A stretch of DNA of 64,000 nt, taken from Limnanthes douglasii subsp. nivea (taxonomy: Eukaryota; Streptophyta; Magnoliopsida; Brassicales; Limnanthaceae). Positions within the stretch are counted from its first letter, which is position 1, and each line of letters opens with the position of its first letter. Below are positions 1 through 10,390 of this stretch, one piece after another. Made by a program: the position numbers and the translations under genes. The notes below the pieces were generated by a model. It ran no database searches and was not told the DNA's origin. It was given only the letters and a program-made list of their open reading frames with translations. The stretch lies in the NCBI GenBank assembly GCA_036936605.1, contig JAUPFV010000004.1, forward strand, positions 64,194,352-64,258,351, in the 5' to 3' direction.

Positions 1-15
1 TGTCAGAGTTAATGG

Positions 16-194
16 GACACGTGTCGTATTCTGATTGGCCATTCCAGCCGTTTTTTAACCTTGAATTTTGCACCATCTTCTTTTACAAGTAACCTCTTTA
101 ATTGCCAATAATGACATCATCGCCGTCTTTTAATCATTACCCAACTTTTCGGATTCTCCTAGGAATCAACTCCTTTTTTACATTTACTATAAAT
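16..194 (+). promoter_or_regulatory. Antisense promoter of copy A: palindromic G-box and TATA box
   Basis: GACACGTGTC, a perfect palindrome containing the G-box core CACGTG, lies at 16-25. TGACATCATCGCCGTC follows near 111-126 and TATAAAT at 188-194, 109 bp before the antisense ATG at 297. The same arrangement occurs in copies C, D and E, and all sit outside the LTR. That this is a working promoter is inference from position and conservation. Confidence 0.6.
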
Positions 195-296
195 TCTCAT
201 TCATTTTTCATTGTTTCACTATCTCTCTCAAATTTTTACTCTGCAATTTCACCCAGAGCTTTATCTCTCTAGAACAAAAACGTTTTTGGCTGTTTT

Positions 297-3296
297 ATGT
301 TTACAGCAAGAACAGCATTGATTAAAGGCGGTTGGCTCAACCTTTCGGAGTTGGAGAAAGCACAAAGGGTCGAGAAGGAGAAACAACTAGCAGCAGGGCT
401 GCCATCGTCGCCTGTTGAGAAACCAGCCTCCTTTGTTGCAGAATCTGATAGAGGCTCATCCTCTTCCAAAGGTACCAAGCCTAAAAAGCTCTTTTAATCC
501 ACCCTTTCTCCCATAGTATTTGGCTCCTCAGTTCAGGATTCAATCCCTGCTGTTGAACCGGGAGTCACCGTTACAAGCGTCAGGAAAAAATCATCTTTTA
601 TTGCCATGGGGTCTGACTCTGACCATTCCCCGGAGAAGTTAGTCATCAAAAGGCCAAGCCGGTTAGTCAAGGGGCTAACCTCTAAAAATACCCCCTCGAA
701 ATCGGGGGCAAAGAACAGTGAATCTGGGTCTGGGGCACCCATTAGAGCTCCCTGGGAGAGGCCGTCCGGTCCGGAGGCCAGCAGCCCAGTACCCCCCAAA
801 GAACCTTCTGCCTCAGAAACTCAACTTGAGGTGAGAAGTCAAATGAACATAGGCAGCCAACAGTCCGGAGGGCCAGCCATGTCAAGTTTCAATCTTCCCC
901 GGACTACTTCTACAGAAGCTCCCCCAACAATTATGGAGGAGAGAATGGAGGACTCTACTGAGGAGGTTCGATTTGAGTCCAAGTCCTCCGGACAGGCTGA
1001 TACTGCTATTGTTGTTGCCAAGAAGGGCAAGGAAAACTTATATATGAGGCATCCGGACCTGCCGGAGAGCCTTGAAGGGAGAGTGGGGCCATGCTTTCAT
1101 AAAGTTGAGCTCAAGTACCTCTTGGCCTTGCAGAAGTCCAAGTATGCATTTATACATACCTCTGATCTGGGTAGAATACGCACAAAGTGGGAGATCCCTG
1201 AGAACGTAAAAATAAGGATTCCCATCGATCCGGAGACCCTGATGGACTGTAAAAAGAATGAAATAGTCTTTTTTACAGAGTTATTTAACTGGGGACTCAG
1301 GTTCCCACTAGACCCGGAGATCGTGCGCTACTTCCACCTGGTCAAACTCTGCCCATCACAGCTAAGCCCCAATGGTTGGTTCACCTTGATGTCATGCATT
1401 ATGGCATCTAGGCTATCAGGGATCCCTCTTCCTATGGAAGAGTTTGCTGCAGTGGCCAACCTGTGCAAGCATCATCAGTTCTCCTTCTACCATTTCAACA
1501 TGGGGAACGATCTTAAAGCTGTTGATGATCTCCTGGAGTCGGAGAGCAAATGGAGGAGCCAATTCTTGTTTGTCAGTGGCTCATGGGAAAACGGCAAGAA
1601 AATCAAGACCGGAGAGAATCCAAGCCTTCTCAAGAGTAGATGGAGGAGTGACCGTAAGTTTTTTTTTTACTTTAAGTTTCTGTTCGAATCTCTCCTTTCT
1701 TTCTTTTTTTAAGTTAAGTTTGTACTAACCAATTTCTCTTTTGTTTTAACAGAGCTGCCAAAGGAGTTCGGGGACTACCTGAAGGCCGGACAGACTACTT
1801 GTGGCAAAATCAATGCATGGGCTGCAGAGAACTGGGAGAACCGTTTCCACAAGGCCTTCACCACTGGAAACCTAGCAAGGTCCCATCTGTGGAACACAAC
1901 AGGTCGGAGAGACCTAACTTGGGAGGAGCTCGCCACCCAGCCTGATGAAGACATTGTGCTGAGAAGGTCTCACGAGCTGGATGGGACACTCTACTTGCCT
2001 GCCCGGGCCAAAGCCCCAAGCAAAATGAAGGGCAGAAGAAAAGGTAAGAAGGTGGCAGGTGATACTGAAAAAGAGGCCCCAACAGATCCAGAAGGGCTAA
2101 CACAAGTTCAAATTGATGCAGCCCTTTTACAAGTGGTGGAGCAGGAGAGCGAAAAGCAGGAAGTGAACCTCCCAAAAACTCCAAGGGCATCCAAGAGGAC
2201 TCGCAAGCAAGCTAGTGAAAGTGCTGATAGGGAAGCCAAGAAGAAAAAGACTTCCCAAGGAGATGAGCTTGCTCTCCGGGCTCCGGAGCCCTCTTTCCCT
2301 ACTGACCCGACACTGGCCGAAGAGATCCCAAGGGACTTTCAAGAAGAGATTCCAAGGGAATTCCATACTGATGAGGTTAAGGGGGGAGAGCTTAATTTGG
2401 ATGAAGTGGACATCACCGGTCTGGGTGGACTTGGTGAATATTTCCTTGGCCTGCCTAGAGACAAATTTGCAGGGCCCTACGTCCCTCCGAGCAGCTCCAA
2501 TACGGTCAATTTTAATGGTAAGACTTTCATGGTTTCCAGTGAGAAGGACACTATAGCCCACTCTATGCTTAGCAATGTGCAGCCAGTGCTTACATTGGAG
2601 AGGCAAGTCCGGAGTCAAGCAGACACTATCAAAGACCTCAAGTCTGATAAGGAAAAGTTGTCTGAAGACCTCCGCACTGCCACCACCAATGCTGACTTGC
2701 TTAAGGAAGCAAATGAGGAGCTGAAGAAGAAGCAAAATGAAAGCAACCCAAAATTTGCCACCCTAGAAGAAACCATAAAAGATCTTCAGGGAAAGCTGTC
2801 CGGAATGGAGAAGGACCTGACAACCTCAAGGGGAGAAACTGCAGTAAAGGAGAAACTCATCACCAACCTGACCACTGACAAGATTGCTTTAGAAAATGTA
2901 GTGACTCAGGCTGTTGAAGAGAAGGCTGATTTGGTAAGGGACCAAGAGGCCACGATCAAGGCCAAGATCAACGCCTATGCCAGGGAGATGATACAAAGCG
3001 AGGAGCTAATGATTCAAAGGGTGAAGTCTGATATGGTTCTCTTGTTTCACGAAAAATTCCCGAAGAGGAGACTGGGGGACTTATGGCGCTATGTGGATGA
3101 TGACGACATTCCATATTATACTATGGTTGACGAGGGATATTCCGGTGAGTCCTCGTCTGATAATGAAGAGGAAACCGGAGAGAGCCCAGGCGAAGAGGAG
3201 ATTGATCCCAATGGCAAGAAGATAGTCGAAGAGAGGAGTGATATCAAGGGCAAGAAAACAGATGAGGGCGAGCCATCTTCAAAGGCTCAACCTTAA
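297..3296 (+). pseudogene. Antisense gene (aORF) of copy A, PF04195-like 'putative gypsy type transposon' protein
   Basis: Exon 1 is 297-1653 and exon 2 is 1753-3296, separated by a 99-bp intron (donor GTAAGT at 1654, pyrimidine-rich tract, acceptor CAG ending 1752). The spliced frame has 967 codons including the stop. One nonsense codon (TAA, 495-497) breaks exon 1; copy E reads CAG there. The N-terminal third is Ser/Pro-rich and low complexity. The centre (encoded about 1060-1620) has the conserved block GLRFPLDPEIVRYF followed by CPSQLSPNGW, which I recognise as the plant 'putative gypsy type transposon' family. Exon 2 encodes a basic linker, a long coiled coil (about 2590-3060) and an acidic C-terminus. 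Antisense genes of this kind are known from Tat elements; their function is unknown. It converges on the pol gene. Confidence 0.75.
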
Positions 3297-3757
3297 TTTA
3301 TATTTTATTTTGTTTATCTTTCATTCAAACTAAAGTCCTTGGAAGGCCAAGGCACTCTTTTTGTGATGGTGTCCGTATTATTCGGACAGATTTTTTGTGT
3401 TGTATCCTAACTTGTTCAAAAGTCCTTGGAAGGCCAAGGCAATTTTAAGTTTGTTAAATGAATGTTTCTATTTTGCTCAACCATATTCTTCTTTCATTAT
3501 GTGCTTTTGTTTAAATAGCTGGAGTTTAAGTAGCTTTATTGCATTGTGAGAGTACTAAGACTCTTCGGCTAGAATTTAAATAGCCCCTAGATCTTTCAGT
3601 CCGGGTAGCATGATAAGAGATAAAATTTTGAAAACACTTAGAGAATTTTGAAGAAGGCACCAAATTTCATTGAAAGCTCTCCGTGCCACCGAAGAGGGGA
3701 AGGTATGCCCCCAAATATTTACATGGATGTTTAAACAAGTAAATATTTACACAAGTT
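3297..3757. other. Convergent 3' spacer with three inverted repeats
   Basis: The antisense gene ends at 3296 and pol, on the other strand, ends at 3758. Between them are CCTTGGAAGGCCAAGG at 3337-3352, GTCCGTATTATTCGGAC at 3371-3387, and the first palindrome again at 3424-3439. Copy E has the same three in the same order (58728-58830) and copy C has degraded versions. They could form hairpins on both transcripts and help end or process transcription; that role is inference. No other gene is seen here. Confidence 0.6.
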
Positions 3758-6700
3758 TTATTCCAAATACATTCGAAGGTGCTCAATATTCCAAGGGTGA
3801 GTTAAAACCCTGCCATCTTTGTCTTCCAACCAATAAGTCCCAGGCTTGATTCTTTCAACCACAGTATAGGGACCTTCCCAAGTTGGGGCCAGCTTCCCGA
3901 AGAGCTTTTCCTTAGTATGCAAGAAGACCTTCCTTAATACTTTGTCCCCTGGTTGGAAATCTCTTCTTTTAACCCTAGAAGCAAACCTGCTTCTCATCAA
4001 GCCCTGATAGTGTGTCACTCTAAGATGAGCTTTAACCCGTCTTTCTTCTATCAAATCAAGTTGATTTCTAATCGCCATTTCATTAGCGTGTCCGGAGAAG
4101 TTGTGAATACGAAAGGAAGGGAGTGTTTTCTCTATAGGAGCTACTGCATCCATTCCATAGACCAAGGCAAAGGGAGACTCTTGTTTTGCAGCCCCATGTG
4201 TTGTCCGGTAGGCCCACAAGACTTCTTGTAGATAACTAGGCCACTTCCCAGCAGCCCCTTCCAAATTCTTCCTTAAACCGGACAGTATAGTTCTATTAGC
4301 CACTTCAACCTGCCCATTGGCTTGTGGGTGGAAAGGTGAAGAAAAGCAGTGTTGTATACCCCTTGAGGCACAGAAACTTTCCATTTCTCTATTGTCAAAC
4401 TGTGGCCCATTGTCTGTTGTTATCCTCTGTGGGACACCAAATCTGCAACATATGTTGGACAGAATAAATTTTATGACAGCTTTTGATGTTGTCCCTGCCA
4501 GGGGGGGCTGCTTCTATCCACTTCGAGAAGTAATCAATGGCCCCAATTATAGTTTTACGCCCTCCGGACGCCACAGGGAGAGGCCCAACCAAGTCCAATC
4601 CCCATCGAGCAAAAGGGATGGGCTCAGAAATTGACTCCAAAGGAATGGCTGGTACATGAATTTCATTGTTGTACCTCTGGCATGGGTCACACCTTTTTAC
4701 CAGCTCCTTAGCATCTTTCATGATTGATGGCCAATAGTATCCGGAGAGTAACACTCTTCTTGTCAAAGCTCTGAATCCACAATGGGCTGATCCCTCACCA
4801 TCATGCAATTCGGAGAGGACCATTTGTGACTCATGATCCCCTAAACAACGTAGGAGGGGTTTACTATAGGATTTTTTGTACAACACTTCTCTCAACATAA
4901 TGAAACCACGAGCCTTGTGTTTCAACGTTCTGGCTTGTGACTTATTTGAAGGTATAATACCATCGGACAGATATTGTATGAGAGGAGACCTCCAGTCTTG
5001 AGGCTGATTCACTTGTATTTCAAAAACTTCCTCTTTTCCACCCTCACTAAGTTGAATAGAAGGGCTTTCAAGCACATGGATCCATGGGTAGGACTCCGTA
5101 TATGCTATCGTTGCCAATGAGTCTGCTAGTTCATTTTCTGCCCGGGGGATGTGCTCATAGACAACAGCTTTAAACTTTATCGCTTCATTTTTTAGGAGGA
5201 GTAAATACTTTACCAACTGTTCCTTTCTAGCCTCAGATTGGCCTAAGGCATGGTGGACAAGTAACTGGGAGTCACTTAGAAGCTTGACCCTTTTAGCCCC
5301 ACAGATGTGGGCCAACTTTAACCCAGCTATAGCTGCTTCATATTCGGACTCGTTATTAGACGCCCTGAAAGCAAAACAAATAGCTTGGTACATGTTGTCC
5401 CCGTATGGGGAAGTAAGACATATTCCTGCCCCACATCCCATGGTGCTAGACCCTCCGTCTGTTCGGACAATCCACACTTTCTTGTCTTTTGAACCAGTAG
5501 GTTGCTCTGAATCCCTATCAGAGTGGAATTCAACCAGAAAATCAGCCACAGCTTGGGCTTTTACTGTTGTTCGGGGAGCGAAGTCTATGTTGAAGTCCCC
5601 CAACTCTACTGACCACTTTGTCATTCTGCTTGAAATGTCTGCTTTTTTAAGGACATTCTTTAAAGGGAAGGATGTCCGGACGATGATAGGATGAGCCTGA
5701 AAGTAAGGCCTCATTTTTCTCGCAGCTATCACCAGAGCCAATGCCAATTTTTCAAGCTTCAAGTAACGCCTCTCAGCATCAATCAAGCTTTTGCTGATGT
5801 AGTACACTGGGTATGGACAACCATCAACCTCCCTTACCAACACAGCACTGATGGCACAACTTGAAACGGCCAAATACACAATAAGAGTCTCCCCATCAAC
5901 TGGTTTGAACAAAGTTTTGGGAGAGGAAAGATGCTTCTTGATTTCACTGAATTCCTCATCACACTGCGGGGTCCACTCGAACCCCTTCGCACCCTTCAAA
6001 GTTTGAAAGAAAGGAGCACACCTGTCCGAAGACCTCGAGATAAATCTATTCAAGGCAGCCAATCTCCCCGTTAATCGATGTACTTCTTTAATGTTTCGGG
6101 GAGGTTCCATCTAGAATAAGGCATTGAGTTGGTCCGGGTCGGGCTGTATTCCATGCTCACTTTTCAGGGTTTAGTTTTAAATTCATTTTTGCCAGGTTGG
6201 CGAAAGTTTCTTGGAGATCGGACAAGTGCAACTGCTCATTCACGCTTTTCACCATCATATCATCAATGTAAACTTCCATATTTCTTCCAATTTGATCAGC
6301 AAATGTCTTGTTAACTAACCTCTGATAAGTAGCCCCAGCATTTTTTAAGCCAAAAGGCATCACCTTGTAGCAATGTAGACCCCTATCAGTGACAAACGTG
6401 GTATGCTCTTGATCTTTTGGATCTACTTGGATCTGATTGTACCCGGAGAAGGCATCCATGAAGGAGAGCAGTTTGTTCCCAGAAGTAGAGTCTACCAACT
6501 GATCTATCCGGGGAACCGGGTACAAATCTTTCGGGCAAGCCCTATTGAGGTCTGTGAAGTCAATGCACATGCGCCACTTGCCATTTTTCTTCTTTACCAA
6601 GACAGGATTGGCAGTCTACAAAGGATATTGAGATTCTTTAATGTGCCCCATCTTTGTGAGTCTGTCAACCTCTTGTACTATGACATCGGCCTTTTCTTTT

Positions 6701-6998
6701 GAAAAAGCTCTTCTTTTTAAACCATTGGTGCCACATCCCTCCGGACAGCTAGGTGATGGGATATCACCTCTGATGGAACTCCAGTAACATCAGCATTGCA
6801 CCAAGCAAAAACGTGCCGATGGTCTTTCAAAAATTTCAACATCTCTTGTTTCAACATTGGTGGCATCTTGGACCCTATCTTGACACTTTTACCTTCTTCC
6901 AAACAGTGTGTTTCAACCTCTTCAATTGGGATCAACACTCCGGGGGTCTCCCTGGGGTCATCAATCTCACCCTCACCCCCAGAAAGGCCCTCAAACTG
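3758..6998 (-). pseudogene. pol of copy A: RT, RNase H, second RNase H, integrase (broken)
   Basis: Continues in frame after the UAG at 6999-7001. RT blocks are visible: CIDFTDLNRACPKD, FGLKNAGATYQ and YIDDMM (about 6600-6240). RNase H (about 6110-5690) is followed by a second RNase H (TDGGSSTMGCGAG, SDSQLL, HIPRAENELADSLA; about 5490-5100). Integrase has an HHCC zinc-binding region ending CDPCQRY and the core start GLDLVGPLP, then GQVEVANRT further on. Defects against copy E: frame lost near 6720; TAG just before 6110; a deletion of roughly 50 bp near 6165, flanked by CACTT, that removes the block after the RT core; and a frame change in a G run near 4503 inside integrase. The C-terminus ends NIEHLRMYLE. 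Normally this makes the enzymes for reverse transcription and integration; this copy cannot. Confidence 0.88.
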
Positions 6999-9385
6999 CT
7001 ATTGATCATTTATTCGGACTGCCCCCAGCGTTCGTGGAGCCAAGGCAGTGGCATAGCATTCTCTTGCAACCTTTTGGCTGCTCCAGACAACCCCAACCTG
7101 TCCCTGAACAGCATACTTTAAACACTGATGGACTGTTGAAGCCACTGCATGCATCCTAGAGAGCCAAGATCTCCCCAGAATAGCATTATAGCAAGTGGGA
7201 CAATCCACCACGATGAAGAGTATTCTAACCATTTTCTTGAAAGGACCCCTGCCCAATAACACTTCTTCTTCAAACTCCCCGATCACATCGGCTGAGCTGC
7301 CCGTGAAACCCACGATTGATCTGTCTGACTTCTGAATCACAGCTGGATTTTTCATTTTCTTGTAAGTGGTTAGGAAAAGGATATTGGCAGAGCTTCCAGT
7401 ATCTACCAGAATTCGCCTTATCTCATTGCCCCCTATAGATGCTCCTATGAAAACAGCATCCTCATGAGGGCCAGCAATATCTCTCAAATCATCCTCATCG
7501 AAGACTATGAATGGGAATGAGTTTGGTGATTGATAAGATGTCATGCCTCCTTCTAGCTGGGAAGCCAAATTATGAACATGCCTCTTTCTTGAAGAAGCAG
7601 TAGGAGCAGTCATCGTGTCCCCTCCGAATATTGTAAGTGACTCGAAGAATTTAATGAGCCCGGGGACAGACCTAGCACACTCCTCTATAGCACCTACCCT
7701 GTTTCGCGTTGGATCAGGATCCAAGTACTCAGATTCCACATCAAACCTCTCCACTATTACCATGGCCCCCTCCGGGGCAGCATTACTTGGACCAACCCGG
7801 TGAGTATTGTCAGGCCTGTTGCCTCCTCTTCTTTTAACGTATGCACCCAACTTTCCCCTTTCAATCAAATTTTGCACCTCTTGTTTCAACGCTATGCAAT
7901 CATCAGTAGTATGGCCAATATCATTGTGGTATTGGCAAAAGGAGTTGTTACGATGCTCTCTGGGAGACTACAAGGTTGCTGGTCTCCGGTAGTGTACCTC
8001 ATCTTTTGTTTTATCGAAAATGGTGGCCACGCTTTCTTTGAGTTCTGCGAACCACTCTGGTTGGACCCATGGCCCTCTTTTGTTTCTAGATTGTTGACTT
8101 TGAGCAGGAGCAGCTGGCTGAGACTGAGCTTTTGCCCTACCATGCCCCTGTCCGGTTTCTCTTGCTTTGTTCCCGGACTGGTTTTGATTTGGAGTTGGTG
8201 CCACCGGGGTGGATCTCACCTGTCTGTGTACCCTGGTCTTCTTTGTTTCATCAACGTTTATTTGCTTGCCAACTTGATTTAGCAACCCTCCCCAGGTCAT
8301 GGCCTTCTTTCTGGTCACCGAATCAGCCAGGTTGCCTGGGTTCAAACCTTGCCTTAGGGATGCTATTGCCACCTGTTCGAAGCAATCAGCCAACCCATTC
8401 TTTGTGTTCACAAAACGACTTATATACTCCTTTAATGACTCATTTGGCTCCTGGGCACAATGGATTATTGTGTCTCTATTTCCCTTCAGCTCCTTACTCC
8501 CCACAAACTGCCTACGAAAGGCCACCCAAAACGTGTCAAAATCTTTAATACAACCTTGAGGCAGGCTGTTGTACCATTTCAGAGCACTCCCGTAAAAGAT
8601 TGGGAGAATGCCCTACACAGTAGTTTATCATCATCATCAAAGTTCATCATGAAGTTCTTGAATTGCTCCAGATGATTGTTCGGATCAGTACTGCCGTCGT
8701 ACTTCTCCATCTTTGTACTGTCAAACCTCTTGGGGAGGTTTCCGGACAGGATTTTAGAAGACAATGGAGACTGCCTCCAATTCCTTCCACGACTGAACAC
8801 GGTATCCTCATTAGGAGTTGCAAAGATACCTGGCTCATCTTGGAAAGCAAAAGGATCCATCAACATCCGGTCCACATGCCTCCGGCTATGAGATGATCCT
8901 TTACCAATATGCTTCTTTATCTTTCCACGTCTATCCTTTTTTCTTGAATATTTTTTTATCTGCTTTTGCTTCTTCTTGGTTCGACCCTCATCACTGCTAG
9001 AGGACAAGGATTTTTCATTTCCCTCACTGTCCGAAGAGCTGTCCGAAGATTCTGAGCTTGAGTCAGAGCTCTCCACAGGCTTGGACCGGTGAGACTTTTT
9101 AGAACTAGCATGTGTCTTTTTAGTGCTCACATGAGTTTTGGAAGCCTCATGCTCTCTGGGGTTATCGGTGTGATGAACAACCGATGCCTTGGATTTTTCT
9201 TTCACGCCCATCTTGGCCTTTTCAGCCCTCAGAGCTTTTATCTCAAGTTTTAACCTGTCACGCTCTTGGACAGTATACTCATCGTTTTCTTCCACCACTT
9301 CGAGCAAAGCTGGTGGAAGCTCTGGATTATCCGGATTCATTCGGACAGAATTTCTTGGCAGGTTTTGAATGCTTGATTCAGACAC
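6999..9385 (-). pseudogene. gag-protease of copy A (frameshifted)
   Basis: Starts with MSESSIQN just inside the primer-binding site. The N-terminus has a Glu/Lys-rich helix, a Ser/Asp tract (SSDSSSESSDSSSDSEG) and a basic stretch. The gag core includes FRRQFVGSKEL and EYISRFVNTKNGLADCFEQ. A CCHC-like motif with the pattern FCQYHNDIGHTTDDC follows a TAG at 7968-7970, and the aspartic protease has the active site VDTGSSAN (about 7400). One base is missing near 8580 relative to copy D, so the N-terminal 268 codons are out of frame with the rest. The frame ends at TAG 6999-7001, beyond which the same frame continues into RT. Gag forms the particle and the protease cuts the polyprotein; this copy is inactive. 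Confidence 0.85.
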
Positions 9386-9392
9386 CTCTCTC

Positions 9393-9410
9393 CTCCCACT
9401 GTGGTCGCCA
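9393..9410 (-). other. Primer-binding site of copy A
   Basis: On the minus strand TGGCGACCACAGTGGGAG lies 3 bases inside the end of the 5' LTR. TGG matches the CCA end of a tRNA; the rest fits the acceptor and T arm of a plant tRNA-Arg as I recall it. The same site is at 23027-23044. Confidence 0.75.
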
Positions 9411-9413
9411 ATT

Positions 9414-9873
9414 TGGTGTGGAAAATAATCGCCTGAGGGTAGGCTAGTAATTTTAAGTGGAGTTTCAAGGTGGTATATGGGTGTTTACCGGTGGTGTGTG
9501 GGTGTTTAACGGTGGAGAGATAATTAAGCAGCTTGGTAGCAGTTAATTTTCATTTCCCATAGTTAATGCTGGTGGTTGGGTATTTATAGTGTGATGTTTG
9601 GGCCCTTATGGGCTTTCGGGTCAAGTTTAATGGACCCGGGTCATGTTTAAAGACCCATGAGTTCTAAGCAGGAGGACAGGCAGCTTAGTCAGGAAGTGTT
9701 TAGGTTTTTTAGTACTTTAGTCATAGTTCGAACAGCCTTAAGTTCACAGTGTTCGAAGTGATCTGTCCGGTCCAAATCACCTGTCCGGTTTATGTCCTTA
9801 GTGCCTGTCCGGTATTCGGAGAGTTTTAGACTGATTTGCCCTTCCGGGGAGTATCCTGAATTCGGACTCATCA
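9414..9873 (-). repeat. 5' LTR of copy A (460 bp)
   Basis: On the minus strand it runs TGATGAGTCCGAA ... CCACACCA, with TG/CA ends. The sense TATA box (CTATAAATA) is at 9581-9589. It is clearly related to the LTRs at 19793, 23048, 24221 and 54792. The GAAAC that follows (9874-9878) is the candidate target duplication; its partner is outside the window. Confidence 0.9.
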
Positions 9874-10390
9874 GAAACAACAAAAGGAAGAGGGAAGACG
9901 AAGCTGGTCCATCAAGGACAAAATTTTTAAGCATGATGGACGTTGATGTTGAAGCTGAGGATAAAGTGGAAGAGAAAGAGAAAGTCGAAGACAAAGAGGA
10001 GAAAGACAAAGATGATCAGCACAAAAAGGAGAAAGAGGAAACAGTTGGTGATGAATCCTCTACCAACTGCTAGAGTTGGTTTTTGTTTTTTGTTTTTTTG
10101 GAATGCAGCTAACTAGCAATAGTAGCTTGTACTGATATGTGTAAAGAGTTGTTAGTTTCTGGAAATATTGTAATCCTCCTTTTTGTAATCCAACTTGTTT
10201 ACAGAATTTCAATGATATAACTGATTCGCATCCAAATACATTTTGCACTTCATTCGCATGTTAACCTGCTATATTACTTATTTTCAACCTTACTGAATAT
10301 CCTGGTATTTTTATAAATGACAATTCGCAGCTTATCATAAGACAAATATCAGGACTTCTAATTGCACATAATTCGCATGTAATCCTGTTG
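9874..10390 (+). pseudogene. Second copy of the 3' part of the Mutator-borne acidic-tail gene
   Basis: Closely matches the reverse complement of about 37263-37785. It encodes the last 66 residues of the small gene at 37573-38073 (from NNKRK through the Glu/Lys/Asp-rich tail to SSTNC, stop at 10071), then that gene's 3' flank with its TGCGAA-type motifs. The 5' part was cut off by insertion of copy A. At 10390/10391 the match stops abruptly and retrotransposon pol begins. So at least one more copy of the Mutator-like element, or a piece of it, existed here. Confidence 0.85.

Larger units (their letters stand above)
1..9873 (-). mobile_element. Ty3/gypsy Tat-lineage LTR retrotransposon, copy A (3' end outside window)
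   Basis: Minus-strand element. Reading from the right it has a 460-bp 5' LTR, a primer-binding site, gag, aspartic protease, RT with YIDD, RNase H, a second RNase H, integrase, and then a long gene in the opposite orientation. The second RNase H and the antisense gene are features known from the Tat lineage (Retand- and Ogre-like elements); the assignment rests on that knowledge plus the visible domains. The 3' LTR is not in the window: position 1 is already internal, between the LTR and the antisense gene. Coding frames carry several stops and shifts, so the copy is not autonomous. It lies inside a fragment of a Mutator-like gene whose sequence resumes exactly at 9874. Confidence 0.9.

Noticed and set aside
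7615..9447. Numerous plus-strand ORFs opposite gag
   Set aside because: Shadows of the gag-protease frame; they recur opposite gag in copies D and E for the same reason and show no independent motif.
9874..10073. A host gene fragment fused to the LTR (ORF from 9792)
   Set aside because: The first part of that ORF is LTR sequence; the rest is the Mutator small gene.
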